From Hymenoscyphus infarciens (taxonomy: Eukaryota > Ascomycota > Leotiomycetes > Helotiales > Helotiaceae): a stretch of 51,009 nt of DNA. Shown here piece after piece: positions 30,822-40,578 of this stretch. Location: contig LLCB01000374.1 of assembly GCA_001414345.1 (NCBI GenBank), positions 1-51,009 of the forward strand, read 5' to 3'. The notes under the pieces were generated by a model. The model saw nothing but the letters and a program-made list of their open reading frames with translations. It searched no databases and had not been told where the DNA came from. A program made the position numbers and the translations under genes. The stretch's first letter is position 1; every line of letters starts with the position of its first letter.

Positions 30822-33240
30822 ATGTCTGCAGCTACCGCTACCGCTACCCCAGCTGTCGATCAGCTCGCTGCCGATTTGAACAACACGTCCTTAAATGGAG
30901 GTGAAGCAAACGGCGCCCCTGCCCTCAACACCGATGTCACCAACAATGCCTCCGAGGATCCTGATACGGCTGGCCCTACCCCAAGCTCCGCCGCTCCTCA
31001 CCCACAAGCCTCTGCTTCCCTCTACGTTGGAGAGCTCGACCCATCCGTCACCGAAGCTATGCTCTTCGAGCTCTTCTCCCAAATCGGCTCCGTTGCCTCA
31101 ATCCGTGTCTGCCGTGATGCAGTCACCCGTCGTTCCCTTGGATATGCTTATGTCAATTACAACACTACCTCTGATGGTGAGAAGGCATTGGAGGAACTCA
31201 ACTACACTCTCATCAAAGGCCGTCCTTGCCGTATCATGTGGTCCCAGCGTGATCCTGCTCTCCGAAAGACTGGTCAAGGCAATGTCTTCATCAAGAACTT
31301 GGACACCGCCATTGACAACAAGGCTCTCCACGATACCTTTGCTGCGTTTGGTAACATTTTGAGCTGCAAGGTTGCTCAAGATGAGTCTGGTGCTTCCAAG
31401 GGTTACGGATTCGTCCACTACGAGACTGACGAGGCTGCTAGCCAAGCTATCAAGCACGTCAATGGTATGTTGTTGAACGAGAAGAAGGTCTTTGTTGGCC
31501 ACCACATCCCAAAGAAGGACCGACAAAGCAAATTTGAGGAGATGAAGGCAAACTTCACCAACATCTACGTCAAGAACATCCCCGTCGAGGTCACCGACGA
31601 GGAGTTCCGTGCCCTCTTTGAGAAGTTTGGAGACGTCACTTCCGCATCCCTTGCCCGTGAGCAAGAGACTGGCAAGAGCCGTGGTTTCGGATTCGTCAAC
31701 TTCATCAACCACGAGCATGCCGCTACCGCCGTTGATGACTTGAACGGAAAGGACTTCAAGGGTCAAGACCTCTATGTCGGCCGCGCACAAAAGAAGCACG
31801 AGCGTGAGGAGGAGCTCAGAAAGTCTTACGAGGCCGCACGCATTGAGAAGGCATCAAAATATCAAGGTGTCAACCTCTATGTCAAAAACCTTGACGACGA
31901 TGTTGATGATGACAAGCTTCGTGATCTCTTCACTCCTTTCGGTGCCATCACCTCAGCCAAGGTCATGCGTGACTCTGCTGCTGAGACTGCCGAGGCCGAG
32001 AAGAAGGAAGAGGAGAAGAATAAGGAGAACAAGAAGGACTCCCCTGAGGATGAGGCCACTGAAGCTGAAGAGAAGGGAGACGAGAAGAAGGAGGCCGCCA
32101 AGTCCGAGAAGCGCACTTTGGGCAAGAGCAAGGGTTTCGGATTCGTCTGCTTCAGCAACCCTGATGAGGCTACCAAGGCTATTGCTGATATGAACCAAAA
32201 CATGGTCAACGGCAAGCCTTTGTATGTTGCACTCGCCCAACGAAAGGACGTCCGAAAGGGCCAACTCGAGGCAAGCATTCAAGCTCGCAACCAAATCCGA
32301 ATGCAACAAGCCGCCGCCGCCGCAGGTATGCCACAGCAGTACATGCAGGCTCCAATGTTTTATCCTCCTGGCCAACAACCTGGCTTTATCCCACAAGCTG
32401 GTGGCCGTGGTATGCCATTCCCTCCCCAGGCTGGTATGCAACTTCCTGCCCAAGGTGGACGTCCAGGCCAATTTGCTGGTGGATTCCCACCTCAAGCTGG
32501 CCGTGGTGGCCCAGGTCTCCCACAAATGCCACCAAACATGTATGGTATGCCAGGTCAATTCCCTGCTGCACAATACGGACAACAAGGTAGCCCACAATTC
32601 GCCGCTGCCATGCAACAAGCCCAAGCCGCTCTTCAGGCTGGTGGCCGTGGTGGACCAGGTGCTCGACCAATGCAAATCCCAGGTATGCCACCAAACATGG
32701 TTGGTATTCCAGGCGCCGCTCAACAAGGCATGCCAGGTTTCCCACAAGGTGGTAGACAAGGTGGTATGGCCGGACGTGCTCCCCAAGGTGCTCGTCCAGG
32801 ACAATACCCAGGTGGTTTCCCTCCCCAGGCTGGTCGTGGCATGCCTCAGGCTCCAGGTATTGCTCAACCAGGCGTTGAGGGTGGTGTTCCATCTGTTTTG
32901 GCCCAACAGCTCGTATCTGTCAGCCCATCCCAACAAAAGCAAATCCTTGGAGAGGCACTTTTCCCAAAGATTTCGGTCATGCAACCAGAATTGGCCGGAA
33001 AGATCACCGGTATGTTGTTGGAAATGGAGAATGTAGAGTTGGTCAACCTGTAAGTTTTGAATGCCCTACTTATACCGCTATGTATGCTAACCCCTATTTA
33101 GCATTGAGGATGATTCTGCTCTCCGCGCAAAGGTTGATGAGGCTCTCAATGTTTACGACGAGTATGTAAAGAACAACAAGGGCGACGAGGCTGAAGGTGC
33201 AGAGGCGAAGGAAGGCGAGAAATCCGAGGAGAAGGCTTAA
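30822..33240 (+). CDS. PAB1: Polyadenylate-binding protein
   Basis: Predicted 788-aa cytoplasmic/nuclear poly(A)-binding protein; exons 30,822-33,049 and 33,102-33,240 (intron of 52 nt, phase 2). Four RRMs: about residues 66-144 (RNP2 SLYVGEL, RNP1 [10 protein letters not shown]), 154-231 (KGYGFVHY), 247-324 ([17 protein letters not shown]) and 350-470 ([16 protein letters not shown]). RRM4 is split by a roughly 50-residue Glu/Lys-rich insertion ([15 protein letters not shown]) between beta2 and RNP1. Then comes a Pro/Gly/Met/Gln-rich linker with repeated GGRG/PPNM elements. The C-terminal MLLE (PABC) domain contains [14 protein letters not shown]; the intron falls just after it. It binds poly(A) tails and eIF4G-type partners to promote translation and mRNA stability. 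Confidence 0.97.
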
Positions 33241-35219
33241 TTGCCCACTCTTCTTGGAATACCTATACCCCAACATTAATGACCTCTTTCTTACACATTT
33301 CGTGTATTGTCAATTCGGCTGCGGCGCATGGTTACGGAAAAGTTTTATTTTCGTCGATTAGTACCTGGTGGCACTTCATTGGTTCCTGGTTTCTCGATCC
33401 TGTTTTTTGCTCCGGCGCTGCCTAGTTTGGCTCTCTACGCATCATTTCTCTTTTATTTGGTCGATGGAGTGGACGTTTTCAATCATGTACTCATAGACTG
33501 CCACTTTTTTCGTGCACACGCAGGGCTCCATCGGCCTTTGCAGACGGCTCTGTTCATGGGGCCGGCACAGGAATGTTTCGGATGTCTTTCATTTTCACAT
33601 TTGGCTTCTAAAGCTCGGCAAATACCAATTCAGAGGTATGGACGGTCTTTTCTTTGGATTGGACTGGCTGTATTCTGTGGCTTGCGATATTTTGCTGCTG
33701 CTGAAGGGCGAGAATCTGAGAATTTAGACTAGGAATCATGGAATCAATACAAAAACACTTGCAAACTTATAGATATGCCTTCTTCGTGTGAACTGAAGTT
33801 TCTTTGACCATCCTACCCGAGATCCTCCAAAGACGGTTGATCGGAACAAGTATCTTTCCATATTATTTATTTACGCTTGCCCGGTTCATCTCGTAAGAGA
33901 CCTGAGCGTAGCTCCTGTGCAAACTTGCATTTCTTGTTACCCCGAAAATACGAACAAAATCTAAGTCATGGCCCAAAGTATTCCAAAATTCAATTGTCCT
34001 AAACCTTCACAATTCAATGTACTAGACCATTCGCATAATTACTAAGATAAGATAACAAGAGAGGCGTATGCAAGGACCGAAGCTCTTAACCCAAGTTCAG
34101 TTTCAAAAACTGGAGAGTCCCAGACTATTTTGCACTTGGATCTCCATTCTTACATGGCAGTATTATGGCTTGTAGGTAGAAAGTGAACTTTGAGAAACGA
34201 AATATCCAGGAATACTACTTGACTTCATGAACTAATATAAACTTTAGGGAACTAATGCTTATGCTAAGCGAGCGATTGTTGAAGGAGGCAATGTTTGTGT
34301 TTCGTACTATAGGCATTGCCAGGATAGTTCGTGAGTAGTTTATTAATGACAGATAGAGTGGGAGCTTTGGGGGGGGGTGGTTGGAAGAGGGATGGATGTC
34401 TGCTTTCAAATGCTCCTTTTGATTGATTTGGTTTTGGACCTCGGTTGATCGGCAAATTTCAAACTTACCTTGGTGGATGTTCTTTACCGCAAGGGTTTAC
34501 ACTTGGGGGTGATCAGATTCCAAGATGTAAGAAATTTAACAAGGTGACGGCGTTGTCTTTACTCTTCTGGATTGTAGTGAATTTGTAACTGACGACGAGT
34601 AATCCACTACCTGTCCAAGTAAGACTGGGAAAAGCAATTCAAGTATTCTAAACGGCTAGAACAAGTGGGTATATGTTGAGTTTGTTCTCCTAGGGGTGTG
34701 GGATCAATTATTCACCGATCTCTGCAACCTATGTTGCTCTCTTTGCGTAAAAAACATCAAATCAAGATGTCAACTTTGTGCAGCCAGTGTAAGTCTTCAT
34801 AATACATTTTGATCTTAGGAAGAGCACTGGTGAGTTCAAATTCTAGGAATGAGGCTGGCACATAGCTACTTCGCCAAAAATCCTTTGGCAGCTGTCACCT
34901 CAAGATAGGGACTTTTAGAGTGCAAAACTTGGCCTAATTCTGGAATAGGACTTCAACATAGCTCGCAATACAGAAATCGGACCCCCGAACCTGAAACATG
35001 AATACACAAGATCGTTTCCTGAAAACCAGACCGAAAATCGCATTTATGTAGTCGAACCACCATTCCACCCAAAAAGCTTAAGCGCCGCCAGCCGACCCTC
35101 TATCTCTTTACGAAAAGGCAAAAGAAAACTCCTAATCCCATCTCAAAAACCAAGTTCAAATCCCCCAACCTTGACTATGCACCACCCCGCCTCCCCCTCC
35201 CCCTCCCCCTCCCTCACAT
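33241..35219. other. Long intergenic region
   Basis: Contains the PAB1 3' UTR and downstream AT-rich DNA. The 141-codon frame at 33,307-33,732 lies right after the PAB1 stop and is best seen as untranslated. A (CTCCCC)n microsatellite lies at about 35,191-35,213. No other feature recognised. Confidence 0.5.
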
Positions 35220-35525
35220 TCAATATCTCCAACCAACCCCAATCCTCTCACTCCCCGGTCCATATCTCGCATCCCTCGTCCCACACCTCTCCCCATACCA
35301 CCCATTATTCCGACACTCCCAGCTACAATAATCGCCGGTCCTCCTGCGACATATGTTTCTCCGATTCGGGTGACATTCCTCGGGCATTTCAAAGGGGATT
35401 CCCGGACGTGCGAGCTCGGCGGGGTCGTTGATGCGTTGGAGTTGGTTGTAAAGGTTGTAGCAGCTTGGTCCTGCGAGGAGGGTGGTGTGGCCGCAGAGGG
35501 ACTCGAGGAGGTAGTAGTTGCACAT
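35220..35525 (-). CDS. Small Cys-rich protein, unknown function
   Basis: Predicted 101-aa single-exon protein starting at the ATG at 35,525 (MCNYYLLESLCGHTTLL). It contains seven or more Cys and several His in a spacing that could bind zinc or form disulfides: C2, C11 with H13, a C in GPSCYNLYNQL, a C in PEECHPNRRNIC, and CSWEC near GWYGERC. There is no signal peptide, so zinc binding in the cytoplasm is more likely than secretion. Similar short CNYYL...CGH-type proteins are common and uncharacterised in filamentous ascomycetes, as far as I recall. The frame stays open about 200 bases upstream, but that part is CT-rich leader. Expression is not shown by sequence alone. Confidence 0.6.
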   Translation of the reverse strand: MCNYYLLESLCGHTTLLAGPSCYNLYNQLQRINDPAELARPGIPFEMPEECHPNRRNICRRRTGDYCSWECRNNGWYGERCGTRDARYGPGSERIGVGWRY

Positions 35526-36371
35526 TTTGGTTCTTGGTTTTTGAGGTGGTGCTTTGTGAGTCGAGAGAGATTTTATTCTTTGGAAGAGAATTTCTGTTTT
35601 TTCGCGCGAGGGCTTGAGAGAACTGCTGCGAGAATTCCAAAGAGTAACTCCTGGAAGTAAGTGGACGATATGAGTGTGACCTAGGTGCAATAAGTTTACT
35701 TCCAAAATACTCTTGAAAATCACAGACTCCGCTGGTCAACCTTGACGTGGCACTGAGTGTACTCAAGCTCTGAGCTGGTAATGTATCATATTCTCGAACC
35801 TCCCCCATCGGTACTCTTTTGCTAAATCTCAAACGTACTCTCTCGGCCAAAGTTGCTTATGTGACATCCTCCCGAGCAAGTGGAGGCGTGGAGACAGTCT
35901 GGTGATACGACAACTTCCCTCAGAACTATGATTGCCAGAGTTATAGTTGGTCACATTCCTATTTGCGCTTGGAAAGAAGAGAATTCCAAACATTCAGTGC
36001 CAGCGATCATGTCAGAGTCATATTGAATTCTCAGAAACAAACTCGACAAACTCGACAAGACCTAAGCAAACCGCAGCTTCACTTGGAGCTATGGTGCTCC
36101 ATAATTTAGAGACTTGGGAATATTTTGAAACAAGAAACGAGAACAATTCACAAGTTAAGGAAAGCAAAAAAGAGGTTTGATGCAAACGAATATTATTGTA
36201 CTACCCCTCAACAATCATGTGTTGTTCGGAGTCACGAGAATTTCAGATGACAAGGGTCCCTTCCCGCCACAGTGTAACAAAAAAACTGTTTGACGAAAAG
36301 CCGAAGAAGCCAGGGTATATGTAAGGAAGTGAAAGGAAGAAAAAAGCTCTAATATGCACCAATTTCTTTGT
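35526..36371. other. Intergenic region
   Basis: Holds the promoter of the small Cys-rich gene and the PHO8 3' flank. A 77-codon frame at 35,947-36,180 has no coding character that I trust. Nothing else seen. Confidence 0.45.
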
Positions 36372-38209
36372 CTACTGCTTGACATCCAGGTCCAAGCCGT
36401 GTGTTACCCCGTCCCCATATTTCATCGAATCCAAAGTCTCTTCGCTTGGAATCTTGCCTGCCCAAGTTTCGGCTTCCATTCCAGAGGGCACGAAGGATTT
36501 GGATTTGTCTACCAATTCGTCCGTAACTGCTTGGACATCGACATTTAGGTAGCCCCGAAGAAATTTGCCGACCTCGATGTTTTCATGGTTTCCACGCAGT
36601 GCCTGAGAACCATGAGAGCCATATATATTGACGTCGACAGCAGTGTGGCCGTGAGTACTCCAACCAATTTGAGCTCGACGACTAATCATGTCGGCAAAAA
36701 TCGGAGAACCGAGTTGAGGGTTATCGATGAGGTTCTGTATCTCAGCATCTGTTGCATCTGTGATACCCAGACCCTTTCGAACAAGCTCTTCTCGAATGAA
36801 ATGATCAAGGTTGTCATCACCAGCAGCGACGTGCCTTGCTAGGCGGTGGTATACATGTTCAGCAGAACTCGAGGCATTTCCAAGGACTTCTGGTAGCCAG
36901 ATATATTGCGGATAACTGGGTAGAGGCTTTAGTTGTCTCGCTACAGCCAAACCACCCGTCTCATGGTCCGAAGTAGCGATTAAAACACCTTCTGTGGATG
37001 ATTTATCCAGAAACTTGAGAACGTGCTCGAAGGCTCGATCATATTCCATAACTTCATGAACTTGGGCAGCTGGGTCGTTGGCATGGCCCGCGTGATCTAT
37101 GCGGCTTCCTTCAACCATCAGGAAAAATCCCTGGTCAGTATCGCGTGTAGCTTCTTCTAAAGCAGCAAGGGCGGTCTGAGTCATTTCTTCTAGCGTTGGA
37201 TATATATGGCCCAAGTTACGTCTATCAAGCTACGGCAGTGTTAGCCAACTTCCTGTCATTGGGGAAACTACCTGCCTTGTAAGGGAAATTATAGCGAGCG
37301 AAAAGCCCTAATAATGGAAGTTTCACTTCACTTCCAAGCTTCAGTCCATCGAACCCCTCCTTGTCGTCAATATAGTTCCACCCGTATTTTTCTTGTGCTA
37401 ACTTTGTGATATCGTTGTCGTCTCCTCTACAGCTTCCAGATGTTGTATTTGGTAGGAAATGGCAACGGCCTCCACCAAGTATAAGGTCCACGACTCGTCC
37501 CAGTGGGTGCTCTCCAACCTCCTGTTGAGCGATCAGATCCTCTTCCGATCGCATGTGGACATGAGACGCAAAACAGGCCGGAGTGGCATCTGTCACCGAT
37601 GTTGTAACGACCAAACCAGTCATATATCCAGCCTTTTTGGCCGCTTCCAAGACTGTTCCACATGGGCTATGATCGGGCAGCATGGAGATTGCTCCATTGT
37701 AGCTTTTAGAACCACAAGAAAATGCCGTGGCCCCGGCGGCCGAGTCTGTAACTAGGCTGTTGCTCGATCTTGTTCGTGAAGATCCGATAAAGTGTTGATC
37801 GAGTACCAGGACATCGTCTATGGGCAGGCCATCTAAAATGTTAGCATCTAGTCGAGATAGCAATCCGCTTAAACTTACCTTGGAATTGTCGAAAAGTCCG
37901 AGTTAAAGACAGACTAGCTGGGCCCATTCCATCACTGACCATAAAAATCAAGTTCCGCTTTCCTGTGGGTGCTGCTTCCCCCTCATTTGGCAGCGAGCGT
38001 TGTTGTTGGTGTTGGGAATAGACAGCGAGGACAATGACGGCAGCTGTTGCGATCGAAGCCCAAGAGAACAGAGCAAGTTCCCGCCAGAACTTAGACCGGT
38101 CCTTGGGGGTACCTTTACCTCCTTTTCCTAACAATGCGGTATCTTCGTCTGCCTCTCTGTCTTCGGAAGCCTGACGCTCGTTCACAAACAAAGGCCGAGC
38201 TGAAGGCAT
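36372..38209 (-). CDS. PHO8: Vacuolar (repressible) alkaline phosphatase
   Basis: Type II membrane alkaline phosphatase of 581 aa, delivered to the vacuole in yeast. Exons on the minus strand: 38209-37879, 37832-37276 and 37229-36372. An acidic cytosolic tail (residues 1-40) precedes one membrane helix at about 45-64 and the catalytic ectodomain. Metal and active-site motifs: MVSDGMG (D93), the nucleophile Ser141 in VTDSAAGATAF, FLMVEGSRIDHAGH, ATSDHETGG, and STHGHTAVDV near the C-terminus. The start at 38,209 gives MPSARPLFVNE; an in-frame Met 29 codons upstream is possible. Frame requires intron 2 to be a GC-AG intron. Phosphate regulation is known for yeast; no regulatory site was identified here. 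Confidence 0.94.
37230..37275 (-). other. GC-AG intron in PHO8
   Basis: A 46-nt intron whose donor is AAG|GCAGGT, with branch site GGCTAAC and acceptor GTAG. The nearby GT (four bases on) would break the frame; only GC joins FPYK to LDRRN, matching relatives' PYE-IDRRN as I recall them. Confidence 0.65.
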
Positions 38210-39604
38210 TCTAGCTATCGATCGCGTCGGGAAATCTGGAAACTTAGCAGAAGAAAATGGCGAGATGATGGAAAACGTTCTAGGAGACAAATTCAAGGTG
38301 TAACATCTTCGAATTGAGGGTGTGAGAGAGAGTGATCAATGAGGAAGCCAGCTGCCTTATCCTTCACAGAGGCTGTGGCGGTCGGAAGCTTATCCCTCAG
38401 AGCCTTGCATGCAGCTTGGCAAGGCCGTGACTCGTAAATGACCCTCTGGTTGGTGCATTGTTGAGGCACGCGACACAATTCCTAGAGGGGCATGCCTACT
38501 ACGAGTGCGAGATGCGGTCAGGTGTGAGGCTTGTCTTAGGTTACTCGTTAACTTGAGCTCTCAAGAAAAGTGGAAGTTTCTCTGAAACTATCTATTCTAT
38601 TCTCAACAAGACCCCTAACTCACGATGGACCATTCCTACCATAGAAGCTGCAGCTCGCGGTGGACAGAAAAAACGGTAGTGTTCCTACTTGCCTACATAG
38701 CTCGTCGTTCTAACCATCTAGCGTAATTCAAGGTAAATACCGTGGATACTTTGAACAATTTAGAATATCAACCTAGAAGTTTTAGAACAATCAAGCTAAT
38801 TTTTATATATTTTTTTATTATAAATAATTAGAATAACAAGCAGATAGGAAGGTATGAACCCGGTATTTACTGCCGCTTTTTCTGTCCACTGCGAGCTTGT
38901 GCAATATCACCCGGGAGATGGGTTAAAATTTTGCGATTATGATTTGTATAATACTCAAACTCGGCTAGGTCAACTGTGATTACTAAATTTGATTTAGACT
39001 GAGGGTTCTTGAAAACGAGGTCGAGACGCGAATAAACTACCCGAAAGTACGTCAATAAATAGGATGCGGAATATGACAATACTTAAAGTATGCTTTTCTT
39101 CACTTTTGAGAAACTATTCTGTGCCACTTGGTTTGCCCGTGAAGAACCCCACTACAATACTCCGTACCGTTGGTTTAAACAAATGTATATAGCAAAAAGG
39201 CAAGGAGAATGCGGGGGAAAATGAGAGTAAAGACCTCAAAGCAATGTACACAAGGCAACAATATGGCAGCATTAATATATAAGGAGGCTGGGGCAAAATG
39301 GGATTAATAGGAGCCAAGCTCTTTGAGACCGTAACAAGCCCATACCAAATCGAGAGGTATTGATCGCATCGCATCACTTCCTTCACTCAATTCCATCACG
39401 ACATTTTGACCACTTGTAGTTGTGAAATTGTTGCAATGTTTTGCTGGAAGAACGACCAAGAGCTTAATCACAAACAGGATCAAGTCTCAATGGCTACTGT
39501 CTTTCATGATTCGTAGAAGCCTTGATGTAAATACAGCGAACCCTGCTGCACCATGCAATCCCGTCCAGTCAAACACCTAAAGCAACCCGGTCGAGGATCC
39601 TCCC
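38210..39604. other. Intergenic region with a 246-bp inverted-repeat element
   Basis: PHO8 promoter at the left, RPL34 3' flank at the right, and the element at 38,652-38,897 between. No gene seen. Confidence 0.5.
38652..38897. mobile_element. 246-bp inverted-repeat element (MITE-like)
   Basis: Imperfect terminal inverted repeats of about 28 bp: AGCTCGCGGTGGACAG at the left (38,652) and its inverse at the right end (38,897), differing at a few positions that are all C/T or G/A. The inner part of the repeat contains AAAAGCGGCAGTAAATA on the right side, the same sequence that ends the 105-bp element at 23.7 kb. The core is very AT-rich and non-coding. No clear target duplication was found. Confidence 0.65.
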
Positions 39605-40262
39605 TTAACGCTTCTTTTGTTGAGACTCCTTGAGCACCTTCTTCACAATCTTCTGCTCCTCAATCAAGAAAGCACGAACGATACGGTCCCGGACACAGTT
39701 GGCACATCTTGATCCACCATATGCTCGCTGAACGGTCTTCTTTGGTCGGGAGATTTGGGCATATTCGCGGGGTCGGAGAGCTGGGATCTGTGGGGAGGAA
39801 AAGTCAGTACGGTATATTCAATCCGAGTCGTCTCAAGTTCCAATTCATAGCTGTCCAGTTGTTGACCATATCCAATCTCCAAAATCCATCCTAGTGCTTC
39901 CCAATTGTTCTGCGACATGTGCAAATCCACTTGCTAACTCGATATCGTGTTTGCGCGTAATCGCCTTCGACCCAAAGTTCATCTTTATTCCACCCGATCT
40001 TTTCGCGCCCTTCTCCCTCGTAAACTGGAGTTGAAATATCACTTACTCCTGGCAACTTGATACCACAGTCTCCGCACTTTGGTGCAGTACCGGCCTTCTT
40101 GATGTGAAGATATCTGAGCTCGCCTCCTGGGGTCTTGACAACGCGGACCTTGTTGGATTTGGTGTTGTATCTGCCATCGGGTTAGCTCGTTGAATTGTAA
40201 TTTTTCGCAGCGATGGATTCATACGGGTTGCGGCGTCTGTAGGTGAGTCTGTTGGACGTCAT
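39605..40262 (-). CDS. RPL34: 60S ribosomal protein eL34
   Basis: Ribosomal protein of 114 aa; exons on the minus strand 40262-40225, 40170-40047 and 39787-39605. Begins [20 protein letters not shown] and carries a four-Cys zinc-binding set: CGDCG in exon 2 and CANC in exon 3. Ends ESQQKKR. Intron 1 (54 nt) lies after codon 12 and intron 2 is 259 nt, long for this genome, as is common in ribosomal protein genes. Length equals the family norm. It is divergent from PRP8 with 316 bp between start codons. Confidence 0.96.
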
Positions 40263-40578
40263 TTTGGCGGTATTGCTTGATGTCGAAGTTGGCGTTGAAG
40301 GGGAGTCGAAATAATACCCTATCTTGAATTTAGGATGGAATTTGTGTGCGGCCCTTTCTCGCCAGCCCACCAATGAGAGGACACCCCTCCAGAAAAAAAA
40401 GTCTGAGTCAGCACGGCCCCTTGGAGCTATTTCTGTCTGAGGCAGCAAGGCTGAAGAACGCTAAGGTTGCGCGGAATATTTCTAGGCTAGTATATCGAGT
40501 GTTGCGCCAGGTCAACAACAATCTACCCTCCGAAATAGTTCATCATCAACAGGAGTTTGGAGATCTTGTGGCATCAAC
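40263..40578. promoter_or_regulatory. Divergent promoter RPL34/PRP8
   Basis: 316 bp between the ATG of RPL34 (-) and the ATG of PRP8 (+). No TATA box or ribosomal-protein-type element was recognised with confidence. Confidence 0.45.

Noticed and set aside
31953..32984. 343-codon antisense frame within PAB1
   Set aside because: A mirror of the repetitive Gly/Pro/Gln coding sequence; long antisense frames are expected from such codon bias.
33307..33732. 141-codon plus-strand frame
   Set aside because: It lies directly after the PAB1 stop, has no family resemblance and is probably PAB1 3' UTR.
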